The translations under genes and the position numbers were made by a program. The notes beneath the pieces were generated by a model. That model saw nothing but the letters and a program-made list of their open reading frames with translations, ran no database searches and was not told the DNA's origin. Positions 34,446 to 43,761 of a stretch of DNA of 64,000 nt are shown here, one piece after another. Location of the stretch: NCBI RefSeq assembly GCF_900323545.1, contig NZ_OOHN01000008.1:859144-923143 (forward strand), given 5' to 3'. This stretch comes from Actinomyces sp. Marseille-P3109 (lineage in GTDB: Bacteria; Actinomycetota; Actinomycetes; Actinomycetales; Actinomycetaceae). The number at the start of each line of letters is the position of its first letter. Position 1 is the first letter of the stretch.

Positions 34446-35885
34446 ATGAGCGGCTCCCGCTCCCCGGCACGCCGCATCATCGGGGTGGAGACCGAGTACG
34501 GCATCACCTGTGCTCCCGTCGGGGACGGTCCACCACCGCTGGACGCCGACCACGCCGCTCGTGAGCTCTTCGAGCCGGTGGTTCAACGCTCGCGCTCCTC
34601 GAACGTCTTCACCCGCGGTGGTGCCCGCCTCTACCTGGACGTCGGCTCCCACCCTGAGTTCGCCACCGCCGAGTGCGACCGTCTTGAGGACCTGCTCGCC
34701 CAGGACCGTGCCGGCGAGCTGGTCATGGCTGACCTGGCTCAGCAGGCCAACACCCGCCTGACCGCCGCCGGCGTGCCCGGGCGGATCCACCTGCTGAAGA
34801 ACAACCGCGATGCCGAGGGCAACGGTTTCGGCTGCCACGAGAACTACCTCGTGCGCCGCCGCGGGGACTTCTGGAATGATGCACGCACCCTCGTCCCGCA
34901 CCTGGTGACCCGGCAGATCCTCGTCGGCGCCGGCCATATCGTGAGTAGCGACGACGCACGTCCCACCGGCACCAGCCCCGGCGGCTACGTCTTCTCCCAG
35001 CGGGCCGACCAGATGTGGGATGCCGTCTCCTCAGCCACGACCCGTGCCAGGCCACTGATCAACACCCGGGACGAGCCCCACGCCGACGCCGAGCGCTACC
35101 GGCGCATGCACGTCATCGTCGGAGACTCCAACATCGCCCAGGGATCCACCCTGCTCAAGGTGGCGGCCATGGACCTGCTCCTTGACTACCTGGAAAGCGG
35201 CGGAGACCTGAGCGACCTGGCTCTGTCCGACCCCATGCGCGCTATCCGGGACACCTGTCACGACCTGAGCGGACGTGCGCTCCTGGAACGCGTCGACGGC
35301 CGTACCATCACGGCGGTGGAGATGCAGGCCGAGCACCTTGAGCGGCTGCGCAACCACGTTGCAGGTGACATGGAGCTGACCGACCTGCACGCCGCCGCGC
35401 TGGATCTGTGGGAGCGGGGTCTGGAGGCGGTCCGCCTCCAGGAGCCGGAGCGTGTGGCCACGGAGCTGGACTGGGCGGCCAAGCACCAGCTGGTGACCCG
35501 CTACTGTCAGCGCTACGGTGCCGACCTGACAGACCCGAGAGTGACCCGTTTGGCACTGGCCTATCACGATGTCTCACCCGAGCAGGGACTGCGCCAACGC
35601 CTCGAGAGTGCGGGCATGCTGCGCCGTTTCGTCGACGATGAGGCCTGCCAGCGGGCAATGAGCACCCCACCCGCCTCGACGCGCGCGCACCTGCGCGGCG
35701 CGGTCGTGGCCAGAGCCGAGGACCTGCGCCGCGACCTGACCGTCGACTGGGTGGGAATTCGACTCGATGACGGTGCCTCATCGACTGTTACCCTAAATGA
35801 CCCCTTCTGCGCTGCGGACGAGCGCATCGACGCGCTCCTGGAGAGCATGGAGCACTCGACGACCGACCTCCCCACCGGGGTCTGA
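34446..35885 (+). CDS. pafA: Pup-protein ligase PafA
   Basis: PafA joins the C-terminal Glu of deamidated Pup to substrate lysines using ATP. The 479-residue protein has 'RIIGVETEYGI' at the N-terminus, 'LYLDVGSHPEFATAE', 'KNNRDAEGNGFGCHENYLV', 'NTRDEPHAD' and 'RMHVIVGDSN'. It lacks the long loop insert of Dop. The ATG at 34446 is chosen; a GTG six bases earlier (34440) overlaps the pup stop and is also possible. The frame is open upstream through pup but that region is not conserved. Confidence 0.95.
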   Translation: MSGSRSPARRIIGVETEYGITCAPVGDGPPPLDADHAARELFEPVVQRSRSSNVFTRGGARLYLDVGSHPEFATAECDRLEDLLAQDRAGELVMADLAQQANTRLTAAGVPGRIHLLKNNRDAEGNGFGCHENYLVRRRGDFWNDARTLVPHLVTRQILVGAGHIVSSDDARPTGTSPGGYVFSQRADQMWDAVSSATTRARPLINTRDEPHADAERYRRMHVIVGDSNIAQGSTLLKVAAMDLLLDYLESGGDLSDLALSDPMRAIRDTCHDLSGRALLERVDGRTITAVEMQAEHLERLRNHVAGDMELTDLHAAALDLWERGLEAVRLQEPERVATELDWAAKHQLVTRYCQRYGADLTDPRVTRLALAYHDVSPEQGLRQRLESAGMLRRFVDDEACQRAMSTPPASTRAHLRGAVVARAEDLRRDLTVDWVGIRLDDGASSTVTLNDPFCAADERIDALLESMEHSTTDLPTGV

Positions 35886-35932
35886 GCGGAAACGTCCACG
35901 ACACCGGTGAGGCGACAGACGGAAGACGCAAC

Positions 35933-37414
35933 ATGAGCAGTACCTCTACACCAGATCCCGGCGCAGGCGCGCCCCTGACCCGGCGCCAGCGTCGTGCGCT
36001 CGAACGCGCTCAGGAGATGGCACAGCAGGCTCAGTTGGACGCGAAGACTGAGCATCTGTCAGCACTTCCGCAGTCTCCAGCCGCGGCGCAGACCGTGAGC
36101 ACGCCGGTGCCGTCGTCGGATGCCGGGCCCGCAGCTCCGCAACCGCCTGTTGCCGTCTCGCCCCTGAAGGAGGGACAGCGTCCATGGCGGCCCACTGACC
36201 GCGGCGCAGCGTCTGGGAGGACGGAGACCGGTGACCGCAGCGATCACAGTGAGGACCGTACTGGTGGCCGCGGAGATGATGCCGGTGGGCCTGGCCGGGT
36301 AAGTGAGGAATGGGCCGATCTGGCCGACGGCGCCGAGGCCGCGCGACCGCGGCGCACGCTGGGGGGCCCATTCGGCCGTACGCCCAGGGGGCCTCTGGCC
36401 GTCGCCCTGGTCGGTGTCGTCATCCTTGCGATGATCCTTGTTCCCCTGGCCGTCAACAAGTTCGTCACCGGCAGGAACGGCTCTGGCGTCAGCACCGTTG
36501 CCCAGTCGACGGTGCTGGATGGGAACGCTCCCCTGAACCAGGTGCTGACGATCAGCGGGCGACTCGGTTCGGGATCGGCGCCCTCCGTTGCCCTGACCAA
36601 TGACGCCTCGTTGTCAGCTCCCGGCTCCGTCATCACCGATGTTGTCGAGACCGGGCAGGGGCGCGTGGTCTCCGAGGGGTCGCCGGTCGTCCTGCAGGTC
36701 TCCCAGTTCTCCGGTCTTGACGCGCGCAACACGACCGGCAATCCCGACGGTTACACCCTGTGGAAGGGCACGCTGGGAGTCTCCGAGGTAGGAGCCGACG
36801 TCGACGCGGCCGTCTCCGGCCAGCGCGAGGGGACTCGCGTTGTCCTTCGTGCTCCCACCGAGGAGAAGGACGGCTCAAGGACCACCGAGATCACCGTCGT
36901 CGACATCCTCCCCACCACGGCGACCGGGGAGACTCAGGAGCCCGCCGCCGGCACACCCACCGTCACCGAGGGAGCGGACGGCGCCATCACCGTGAGCAGC
37001 GCCGGCCTGCCGGCCCCCACCCGCGCAGCCACCGCGGTCCTCATCAAGGGCACCGGGCCCCAGATCCGCCCCCAGGACAGGCTCATCGCCCGCAGCACAA
37101 TGGTCAGCTGGTCCACCGGCCAGACGCTCGGAGAGTCGTACTTCGGCTACCAGAAGGCCCCTGAGACACTCGATATGAGCAACGCGCTGGTGGGTGTCTC
37201 CCAGAACCTCGTCGACATCACGGTCGGTTCACGAGTGGTGCTCTCCCTCCCGGCGGAGCAGGCTCAGGGAACGGAACCCGTCGTCGTCGTCATTGACGTC
37301 CTGGCCATCGACCCCGCTAAGGCCCCCCGGTCGGCCGGGACGCAGAGCGGCGCGCCAACCGCCTCGCCCCAGCCCTCAGCATCTCCTCAACCCACGACCC
37401 AGGACAACTCATGA
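35933..37414 (+). CDS. Membrane-anchored FKBP-like peptidyl-prolyl isomerase-related protein
   Basis: The 493-residue product has a polar, Pro/Ala/Asp-rich cytoplasmic N-terminus of about 150 residues. One transmembrane helix follows at about 153-175 ('[20 protein letters not shown]'). The exported part seems to contain two divergent FKBP-like repeats. In the second, '[25 protein letters not shown]' resembles the FKBP start 'GxGxxxxxGDxVxVxY', ending with '[11 protein letters not shown]'. A FKBP gene downstream of pafA is common in actinobacteria. The C-terminus is a Pro/Ser/Thr-rich tail. Catalytic aromatic residues are not clearly conserved, so isomerase activity is doubtful. The stop overlaps the hisF start (ATGA). 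Confidence 0.65.
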   Translation: MSSTSTPDPGAGAPLTRRQRRALERAQEMAQQAQLDAKTEHLSALPQSPAAAQTVSTPVPSSDAGPAAPQPPVAVSPLKEGQRPWRPTDRGAASGRTETGDRSDHSEDRTGGRGDDAGGPGRVSEEWADLADGAEAARPRRTLGGPFGRTPRGPLAVALVGVVILAMILVPLAVNKFVTGRNGSGVSTVAQSTVLDGNAPLNQVLTISGRLGSGSAPSVALTNDASLSAPGSVITDVVETGQGRVVSEGSPVVLQVSQFSGLDARNTTGNPDGYTLWKGTLGVSEVGADVDAAVSGQREGTRVVLRAPTEEKDGSRTTEITVVDILPTTATGETQEPAAGTPTVTEGADGAITVSSAGLPAPTRAATAVLIKGTGPQIRPQDRLIARSTMVSWSTGQTLGESYFGYQKAPETLDMSNALVGVSQNLVDITVGSRVVLSLPAEQAQGTEPVVVVIDVLAIDPAKAPRSAGTQSGAPTASPQPSASPQPTTQDNS

Positions 37415-38181
37415 GTGTCGCCATCCGTATCATCCCCTGCCTGGACGTCAAGGACGGTCGTGTCGTCAAGGGCGTGAACTTCCAAGGGCTGAAGGATGCC
37501 GGAGACCCAGTGGAGCTGGCGGCCCGTTACGACGCCCAGGGCGCCGACGAGATCACCTTCCTGGACGTGTCGGCCTCCCACGAGGGGCGATCCACCATGC
37601 TGGACGTGGTGTCCCGCACCGCGGAGCAGGTGTTCGTACCACTCACCGTCGGTGGGGGAGTGCGCTCCGTCGAGGACGTCGACCAGCTTCTGCGAGCGGG
37701 TGCGGACAAGGTCGGCATCAATACCGCCGCCATCGCTCGTCCTGAGCTGCTGGAGGACGTGGCGCAGCGCTTCGGCAACCAGGTGGTTGTCCTATCTGTG
37801 GACGCACGCCGTTGCCCGGCCGGTGTCACCACCGCGTCCGGCTATGAGGTCACCACTCACGGGGGACGGACCTCAACCGGTATCGACGCCGTCGCCTGGG
37901 CGGTTCAAGGGGCCGGGCTCGGTGCCGGAGAGATCCTTCTGAATTCCATGGACGCCGACGGCGTCACCAGCGGCTTCGACACCGAGATGATTGACGCCGT
38001 GCGCCAACAGGTTCAGGTCCCCCTCATCGCATCCGGTGGTGCCGGGCGCCCCGAGGACTTCGCCGTCGCCGCCGAGCACGGCGCCGACGCCGTTCTGGCC
38101 GCCTCGGTCTTCCACTACGGAGCCATGACCATCACTGACGCCAAGAACGCGCTACGGGATGCGGGCCATCCGGTGCGTTGA
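37411..38181 (+). CDS. hisF: Imidazole glycerol phosphate synthase, cyclase subunit HisF
   Basis: HisF closes the imidazole ring in histidine synthesis with ammonia supplied by HisH, giving IGP and AICAR. The 256-residue TIM barrel shows '[16 protein letters not shown]' with the catalytic Asp11-type residue, '[10 protein letters not shown]', 'VLSVDARR' (second catalytic Asp) and '[13 protein letters not shown]' for phosphate binding. It overlaps the upstream gene by ATGA and so is translationally coupled to it. Confidence 0.96.
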   Translation: MSVAIRIIPCLDVKDGRVVKGVNFQGLKDAGDPVELAARYDAQGADEITFLDVSASHEGRSTMLDVVSRTAEQVFVPLTVGGGVRSVEDVDQLLRAGADKVGINTAAIARPELLEDVAQRFGNQVVVLSVDARRCPAGVTTASGYEVTTHGGRTSTGIDAVAWAVQGAGLGAGEILLNSMDADGVTSGFDTEMIDAVRQQVQVPLIASGGAGRPEDFAVAAEHGADAVLAASVFHYGAMTITDAKNALRDAGHPVR

Positions 38182-38609
38182 ATGTATCTACCTGGGCAGC
38201 CGGACACGTGGTCTTGGAGATGCGGATATTCCCTGACGGGGGATCGTCCTGGAGGCTATATCCAATGTTTCGGGGCCGCAGGCTCGGGCTGCGGTGGATC
38301 GAGACGAGGTCGCTAGTAAAGGAAGTTCATTCATAGGGTATGCGATCGGAACTGCCATTTTTCTATAGCGCGTGAGCGGGTCGATGTCCACGTTGTCCAC
38401 GCTGTCCACACTGCGGGCATGGTCGGCTCCATGGGCGATGTGACTGGCGAACAGCCCTGCGCAAACCCGGTTGAGGTTTGCGCGGCGAAGTGTTGAGTGA
38501 GGGGTGTCACGATGGGTCTTTCTCCCCATGGGGAGGTGCGGGGACTCTCGTGATGCGCTGCGCGAAATCTTGTAGCCTGAACGTCGTAGTTGACCCACTC
38601 GGAGGAACA
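38182..38609. other. Intergenic region with three tandem TGTCCAC units
   Basis: About 430 bp with no supported gene; a minus-strand frame at 38188-38598 has no family features. At 38385-38411 three adjacent 9-bp units share the core TGTCCAC (TGTCCACGT, TGTCCACGC, TGTCCACAC), resembling DnaA-box cores (TTGTCCACA). GGAGGAA at 38601-38607 belongs to the next gene. Confidence 0.5.
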
Positions 38610-39194
38610 GTGAATGGCGTGAACCCGTATCCGGGGAGCCCCTACCAGCAAGGAGGTGCCGGCAGCCAGGATTCTCTGTCTGCTCAAGGGTATCCTTCCT
38701 CAGATCAAACTAGCTCACTTGCCGGCCAGTCAGGATATTACAGTGCTGGTTACTCGGGTGGACAGTCAGACCCGTTCCTGAATCCTCCTGAAAGCCAGGT
38801 GCTACCTTATTCGGGGCCGCTTCAGCAGTCTTATGGTCAGCCATATAGTCAGCAGCATCCCTACCCCCAGGCTCCTTACGGGCCTTATGTCCCGTACGGT
38901 CAAAGTGTGTACGGGGGCGGGGTTTATGATCCGCGTCGCCATGAGGGTGATATGTTGGGCGGCTGGGCGCTCGGGCTCGGTCTTGCGAGCATACTCATGG
39001 GTTGTCTGTATTTCGGTGCTCTTTTGGGTGTCCCGGCGATCATCCTGGGTGTCAAAGGCATGCGCGCCGCTGATGAGGGGCGTGCGACAAACAAGGGAAT
39101 ATCCATCGCGGGGGTGGTGCTGGGCAGCATCGGTTCTGCGGTCAGCATCTTCTTTATTCTCTTTTTATTCCTGGCGTACCTCGGTTCGCAGTAG
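38610..39194 (+). CDS. DUF4190 domain-containing membrane protein
   Basis: The 194-residue protein has an N-terminal half rich in Tyr, Gln, Pro, Ser and Gly ('YGQPYSQQHPYPQAPYGPYVPYG'). Two hydrophobic helices follow, 'WALGLGLASILMGCLYFG' with 'LGVPAIILGVKGMRAA' and 'GISIAGVVLGSIGSAVSIFF', the DUF4190 layout. The function is unknown. The GTG at 38610 follows GGAGG with only 4 nt; the alternative GTG at 38619 is 13 nt away. Codon usage is more AT-rich than in the flanking genes, as is common for such low-complexity membrane proteins. Confidence 0.8.
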   Translation: MNGVNPYPGSPYQQGGAGSQDSLSAQGYPSSDQTSSLAGQSGYYSAGYSGGQSDPFLNPPESQVLPYSGPLQQSYGQPYSQQHPYPQAPYGPYVPYGQSVYGGGVYDPRRHEGDMLGGWALGLGLASILMGCLYFGALLGVPAIILGVKGMRAADEGRATNKGISIAGVVLGSIGSAVSIFFILFLFLAYLGSQ

Positions 39195-39209
39195 ATCCGG
39201 AGCTTCCTG

Positions 39210-39674
39210 TTGAGTATGGATAAGAGCATGTATCGGGACGCTGGGCGTAGCGGTCCCGGCCACCGGATCGGCATGGGGCTCCTCATGGCTCTCTCCGTCG
39301 TGCCGGGCGGGCTCATCGTTCTGCGGGCTCTGACTCTGCCTCGTAGCTCTCCGGGGCTTCCGGACCTCTGCCCGCTCCACCGGCTCACAGGAATGTGGTG
39401 CCCTTTGTGCGGCGGCACAAGGGCGACTCGGGAGCTCATCCACGGCGACCTGTGGGGTGCGCTCGGCTACAACCCCTTCGCCCTTGTCGTGGAGGCGCTG
39501 GCGGTTCTCCTGGTGGCGCGCTGGCTGGTCGCCTCGGCTCACGGTCGTCGCCGGCAGCTCATCACGGGGCGAGAGGGAATAATTCTTGGCGTGGCCTGTG
39601 CCGCTTTCGCCGTGGTGCGCAACCTGCCCGGCATGTGGATCTACCTCGGTCCGCTGCTCGGTCCTCCAGGATGA
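39210..39674 (+). CDS. DUF2752 domain-containing membrane protein
   Basis: The 154-residue protein has the DUF2752 signature 'CPLCGGTRATRELIHGD' between two hydrophobic regions, with a preceding 'CPLH', so it carries several cysteines. About three or four membrane segments are predicted. A protein of this kind lies in the his-trp block of other actinobacteria. The TTG at 39210 is placed 7 nt after GGAG (39199-39202); ATG 39216 is the alternative. hisI follows after 12 bp, so the two are probably co-transcribed. Confidence 0.85.
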   Translation: MSMDKSMYRDAGRSGPGHRIGMGLLMALSVVPGGLIVLRALTLPRSSPGLPDLCPLHRLTGMWCPLCGGTRATRELIHGDLWGALGYNPFALVVEALAVLLVARWLVASAHGRRRQLITGREGIILGVACAAFAVVRNLPGMWIYLGPLLGPPG

Positions 39675-39686
39675 GGAGCCAGCAGC

Positions 39687-40064
39687 ATGCATAATGCAGC
39701 CGTGGCTCTCGATTCCGACATCTCCTCGCGTCTCAAGCGAAACGCGGACGGCCTGGTGTGCGCCGTCGTCCAGCAGCACGACTCGCGTGAGGTCCTCATG
39801 GTGGGCTGGATGGACGACGAGGCGCTCCGGCGCACCCTGACCGAAGGGCGGGTGACCTTCTGGTCGCGGTCTCGTGGCGAGTACTGGCGCAAAGGGGATA
39901 CCTCCGGACACGCGCAGTACGTCAAGGCCGTCCACCTGGACTGTGACGGAGACGCCCTGCTGGTGGAGGTCGACCAGGTGGGCGCGGCCTGCCACACCGG
40001 TGAGCACACCTGCTTCCTGGCTGGTGGTGACCTCGGGGCCCGGCCCGGTGAGCGCCCCGGCTGA
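39687..40064 (+). CDS. hisI: Phosphoribosyl-AMP cyclohydrolase HisI
   Basis: HisI opens the purine ring of phosphoribosyl-AMP in the third step of histidine synthesis. The 125-residue protein contains '[17 protein letters not shown]', '[17 protein letters not shown]' and '[26 protein letters not shown]', which provide the zinc-binding Cys and the metal-binding Asp residues of the family. GAGGAG lies just upstream of the ATG. The phosphoribosyl-ATP pyrophosphatase domain is not fused, as usual in actinobacteria. Confidence 0.96.
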   Translation: MHNAAVALDSDISSRLKRNADGLVCAVVQQHDSREVLMVGWMDDEALRRTLTEGRVTFWSRSRGEYWRKGDTSGHAQYVKAVHLDCDGDALLVEVDQVGAACHTGEHTCFLAGGDLGARPGERPG

Positions 40065-40176
40065 TCCGGGCGGGGAGTGCCCTCGGGCGATTTGCAACAG
40101 AGGCCCCCGGGCCGTCACGATGGTACAGAAAGGCGTTCTCAGGGAGCGCCCGCAGGCGAGATCGAGGAGGTGAGTG

Positions 40177-41001
40177 ATGACCTCGTTCGAGGCGATGGTG
40201 GCTGACGCCAGGATGGCCGCCGACCGTCGCGCCGCGCGTGTTCCCCTCACTCGTCTACGTGAGGCCTCGCGTCTTGCCCCCAGCGCCATCAGTGCTCTGT
40301 CCAGCCTGCGTGCCGATGACCGGGCGGTGACGGTCATCGCGGAGGTCAAACGCTCCACCGCCACCTTCGCCGATCTCAGTGGTGTCGGCGCCCCAGGAGT
40401 CCTGGCCTGCTTCTATGCCGCAGGAGGAGCTGCCTGTGTCTCGGTGGTCACCGGCCCAAGCAGTACACGAGGCTCTCTGAAGGATCTGGATGCCGTCAGG
40501 GCGGCAGTGGATCTCCCGGTCCTCGCCAACGATCTCGTGGTGACCCCGTACCAGGTGCATGAGGCCCGGGCACACGGTGCCGATCTGCTCATGCTCGACG
40601 CCCGTCTTGAGGCCCTGGTTCTGGAAGGACTCATCGAGCGGGTCCACTCCCTGGGGATGAGCGCCGTCGTCGAGGCCCGTACCCGTCGTGAGGCGCTGAC
40701 CGCGGTCGATGCGGGCGCTCGCATCATTGCCATTGACACCCGCGACCCCGACACCCTGGTCGTTGACTGCGGCCTGTTCGACCAGGTCACTGACGTTCTT
40801 CCCACCCAGGTCACACGCATCGCAGCTGGGGGAGTGCGAGGACCCCATGACGTCATGAGCTTCGCCCGCTGCGGCGCTGACGTCGTACTCGTCGGTGAGG
40901 CGATCATCCGTTCCACCGATCCCCAGCAGTTCGTCGCTGAGCTGGTCGCCGCCGGCGCCCACCCAGCACTGATCCCCTCCGCCCATCGAGAGGTCCTCTG
41001 A
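40177..41001 (+). CDS. Indole-3-glycerol-phosphate synthase homologue with altered active site
   Basis: The 274-residue TIM barrel aligns along its whole length with TrpC (for example 'VHEARAHGADLLML', 'VSVVTGP...GSLKDLDAVRA'). Glu56 and Lys58 ('IAEVKR') and Glu166 are kept. The catalytic lysine of the usual 'LRKDF' motif is Asn118 ('LANDL'). The Asn of 'GVNARD' is Asp187 ('AIDTRD'), and the Glu-Ser of 'ESG' are Ala217-Gly218 ('AAGGV'). These correspond to Lys110, Asn180 and Ser211 of the Sulfolobus enzyme, so normal synthase activity is unlikely. trpE, trpB and trpA are absent around it. The start is ATG 40177, 6 nt after GAGGAGG. Confidence 0.85.
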   Translation: MTSFEAMVADARMAADRRAARVPLTRLREASRLAPSAISALSSLRADDRAVTVIAEVKRSTATFADLSGVGAPGVLACFYAAGGAACVSVVTGPSSTRGSLKDLDAVRAAVDLPVLANDLVVTPYQVHEARAHGADLLMLDARLEALVLEGLIERVHSLGMSAVVEARTRREALTAVDAGARIIAIDTRDPDTLVVDCGLFDQVTDVLPTQVTRIAAGGVRGPHDVMSFARCGADVVLVGEAIIRSTDPQQFVAELVAAGAHPALIPSAHREVL

Positions 41002-42018
41002 GTGCCTGTCACTGCGTTCTCCGCCATGATGCCGGTGATGCCGGCGATGTCGGCCTTGTCTGCCGGTCTGCCGAGCCCCTCGTCAGGTGTCTGGCACATC
41101 GGCCCCGTCCCGATACGGGCATACGCACTGTGCATCCTTACCGGAGTCTTCGTAGCCGTGTGGTGGTCGGACCGCCGTTACCGGGCTAAGGGAGGCCTGC
41201 CTGAGGTCGTCCTCGACATTGCTATCGTGGCGGTTCCGGCAGGCATCGTCGGGGCCCGCCTCTACCACGTCCTGTCCTCACCCGACGACTACTTCGGTCC
41301 GAACGGTGACCTGGCCCTGGTACCGCAGGTGTGGCTGGGTGGCCTGGGCATCTGGGGCGGCATTGCGGGCGGTGTGCTGGCCGGTGTGCTTCTGTTGCGT
41401 CACCGTGGTCTGCGTGTCGCTCCACTGGCCGACGCCGTCGCCCCGGCGCTGCTGGTAGCGCAGGCCATCGGCCGGCTGGGAAACTGGTTCAATCAGGAGC
41501 TCTACGGTGCCCCGACGACGCTGCCCTGGGGACTGCAGATCGATGATGCCCATCTGCCGCCGGGTTCCGCCTACCCGCCCGGCACCCTGTTCCACCCGAC
41601 CTTCCTTTACGAGGCTCTTTGGAACCTTGCTGGAGCCGCCGTGCTGGTGTGGATCGGACGAAGGATGCTTGCGCGCCGCGGGGTCACCGGAGGCAGGCTG
41701 CTGTGGGCCTACCTCATGGTCTACACCGCCGGCCGGGTGTGGATCGAGATGCTGCGCATTGACGAGGCTGAGACGATTCTCGGCCTGCGCCTGAACGTGT
41801 GGACCTCCATCGTCATCTTCCTCGTCGGAGCCGTCGGGCTCGCCATCACCTCCAGGCGGACGCTCAGTGACGCCATCGAGAGACCCGGGCGAGGTGCGCA
41901 GAAGGGCGACTCGGGACAAGAGCCGTCTGAGAAGGACTCAGAAGGCTCCGCCGAGGACGACTCACCCGCCGAGGGCGGTGCTGCGGCGTCGGCCGTCCAC
42001 AACGAGGTGGACGCATAG
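41002..42018 (+). CDS. lgt: Prolipoprotein diacylglyceryl transferase Lgt
   Basis: Lgt attaches diacylglycerol to the lipobox cysteine of prolipoproteins at the membrane. The 338-residue protein has seven or so helices and the Lgt signature 'AIGRLGNWFNQELYG', with the essential 'RAYALCILTG' and 'HPTFLYEALWN' regions. The C-terminal ~50 residues are a charged tail. GTG 41002 immediately follows the trpC-like stop codon, so the two are coupled. Internal ATGs at residues 9-10 are alternatives. Confidence 0.94.
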   Translation: MPVTAFSAMMPVMPAMSALSAGLPSPSSGVWHIGPVPIRAYALCILTGVFVAVWWSDRRYRAKGGLPEVVLDIAIVAVPAGIVGARLYHVLSSPDDYFGPNGDLALVPQVWLGGLGIWGGIAGGVLAGVLLLRHRGLRVAPLADAVAPALLVAQAIGRLGNWFNQELYGAPTTLPWGLQIDDAHLPPGSAYPPGTLFHPTFLYEALWNLAGAAVLVWIGRRMLARRGVTGGRLLWAYLMVYTAGRVWIEMLRIDEAETILGLRLNVWTSIVIFLVGAVGLAITSRRTLSDAIERPGRGAQKGDSGQEPSEKDSEGSAEDDSPAEGGAAASAVHNEVDA

Positions 42019-42140
42019 CGTCTCCTCAGACCTCCGGCATGCCACTCGGGCGGTAGGAATGCGGGTGAGGATCGTCGCAACCTGAGGAGTGCTGGGATTC
42101 GTCCTCGTGCGCAGGGCCCGGTGTACCGTATCCTGGCTTC

Positions 42141-43571
42141 ATGCGTAGAGCCAAGATCGTATGTACCCTCGGACCCGCCACCGATTCTCCCGAGCAGGTG
42201 CAAGCGCTCGTGGACGCCGGCATGAACGTCGCGCGCATCAACCGTTCCCACGGCCGCGCTGAGGACCAGGAAGAGGTCATCGCCCGCATTCGGCAGGCGG
42301 CAGCCGCCTCCGGGCGCGCCGTCGCCGTGCTGGTCGACCTCCAGGGTCCCAAGATCCGTCTGGGCCGCTTCGTCGATGACCAGAAGGTCATGCTCAACAA
42401 GGGCGACGAGTTCACGATCACGATCGACGACGTGCTGGGGACCGTCAAGCGCGCCTCCACCACCTTCAAGGGGCTGCCCGGGGACTGCCGCCCCGGCGAT
42501 CGGCTCCTCATCGACGACGGCAACGTTGCGGTGCGCGTTGTGGCAGTCACGGACACCGACGTCGTCACCAAGGTCGAGGTGCCCGGGTACGTATCCAACA
42601 ACAAGGGCATCAACCTTCCCGGAGTTGCGGTCTCCGTCCCCGCCCTCAGCGAGAAGGACCGCGAGGACCTGCGCTGGGCGCTCAAGATCGGGGCGGATCT
42701 CATCGCCCTGTCCTTCGTGCGCGACGCCGATGACATCAAGGACGTCCACGAGATCATGGACGAGGTCGGCGTACGCATCCCGGTCATCGCCAAGATCGAG
42801 AAGCCCCAGGCGGTGGAGAACCTCTTCGACATCGTCTCCACCTTCGACGGCATCATGGTGGCCCGCGGTGACCTCGGCGTGGAGATGCCGCTCGAGGCCG
42901 TGCCGCTGGTGCAGAAGCGCGCCATCGAGCTGGCTCGTCGGCAGGCGAAGCCGGTCATCGTGGCCACTCAGGTGTTGGAGTCCATGATCCAGAACCCGCG
43001 CCCCACCCGCGCCGAGGCGTCGGACTGCGCCAACGCGATCCTCGACGGCGCCGATGCCGTCATGCTCTCCGGAGAGACCTCTGTGGGCGCCTACCCCATC
43101 GAGGCCGTGCGCACCATGGCCAGCATCATCGAGAACGTCGAGGAGAACGGTGGCGAGCGCATCCCCGGTCTGGGCTCCTACCCGCAGACACGCGGCGGGG
43201 CTCTGACCCGTGCCGCCGCGGAGATGGGGGAGCACCTGGACGTGACCTACCTGGTGACCTTCACCCAGTCCGGTGACACGGCCCGGCGTCTGTCGCGTCT
43301 GCGCTCCCCGCTGCCGCTGCTGGCCTTCACCCCGCTGCATGAGACGCGCAACCAGCTGGCGGTTTCCTGGGGCGTGCAGTCCTACGAGGTTCCCGAGGTT
43401 CAGCACACCGACGAGATGGTCGCCCAGGTCGACGAGATCCTCCAGGACAAGCACCTGGCCCAGCCGGGGGACACCGTCGTCATCGTGGCCGGTATGCCTC
43501 CGGGGACTCCTGGCTCCACCAACTCGATCCGTGTCCACACCGTCGGTGAGACGGGCGACTACAAGGTCTGA
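42141..43571 (+). CDS. pyk: Pyruvate kinase
   Basis: The 476-residue enzyme makes pyruvate and ATP from PEP. It begins 'RRAKIVCTLGPATDS', and has the N-R-S-H metal site ('ARINRSHG'), the active site 'PVIAKIEKPQAVENL' with catalytic Lys, 'MVARGDLGVEMP' and the regulatory C-terminal domain. TATCCT at 42129-42134 is 6 nt before the ATG. It is monocistronic, with a strong terminator downstream. Confidence 0.97.
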   Translation: MRRAKIVCTLGPATDSPEQVQALVDAGMNVARINRSHGRAEDQEEVIARIRQAAAASGRAVAVLVDLQGPKIRLGRFVDDQKVMLNKGDEFTITIDDVLGTVKRASTTFKGLPGDCRPGDRLLIDDGNVAVRVVAVTDTDVVTKVEVPGYVSNNKGINLPGVAVSVPALSEKDREDLRWALKIGADLIALSFVRDADDIKDVHEIMDEVGVRIPVIAKIEKPQAVENLFDIVSTFDGIMVARGDLGVEMPLEAVPLVQKRAIELARRQAKPVIVATQVLESMIQNPRPTRAEASDCANAILDGADAVMLSGETSVGAYPIEAVRTMASIIENVEENGGERIPGLGSYPQTRGGALTRAAAEMGEHLDVTYLVTFTQSGDTARRLSRLRSPLPLLAFTPLHETRNQLAVSWGVQSYEVPEVQHTDEMVAQVDEILQDKHLAQPGDTVVIVAGMPPGTPGSTNSIRVHTVGETGDYKV

Positions 43572-43588
43572 GCGTCGCCGCTGAACCG

Positions 43589-43626
43589 CCGAGGGGCCTC
43601 CCACCAACAGGTGGGAGGCCCCTCGG
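43589..43626. terminator. Rho-independent-type hairpin after pyk
   Basis: A perfect 17-bp stem (43589-43605 with 43610-43626) and loop AACA. It also lies downstream of the minus-strand tRNA gene and can end both transcripts. Confidence 0.85.
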
Positions 43627-43633
43627 CCGTGAG

Positions 43634-43707
43634 TACCTCCGGTGGGACTCGAACCCACAACACTCCGATTTTGAGTCGGATGCCTCTGCCAATTGGGCTA
43701 CGGAGGC
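43634..43707 (-). tRNA. tRNA with anticodon CAA (Leu), class I shape
   Basis: The 74-nt cloverleaf has acceptor GCCTCCG paired with CGGAGGT (a G-U at the end), anticodon arm TCCGA-CTCAAAA-TCGGA with CAA, T arm GTGGG-TTCGAGT-CCCAC and A73. No CCA is encoded. The variable region is only 5 nt, unlike normal tRNA-Leu. The anticodon predicts leucine (UUG codons). Confidence 0.9.
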
Positions 43708-43761
43708 ACGCCGCCCGCTCTGCGGGGGCGCCATCAGCGAGATCATACTAGGATCACAGCC

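Noticed and set aside
38188..38598. Minus-strand ORF of 136 codons after hisF
   Set aside because: No family features, repetitive SVD/NVD run caused by the TGTCCAC repeat, and poor coding composition.
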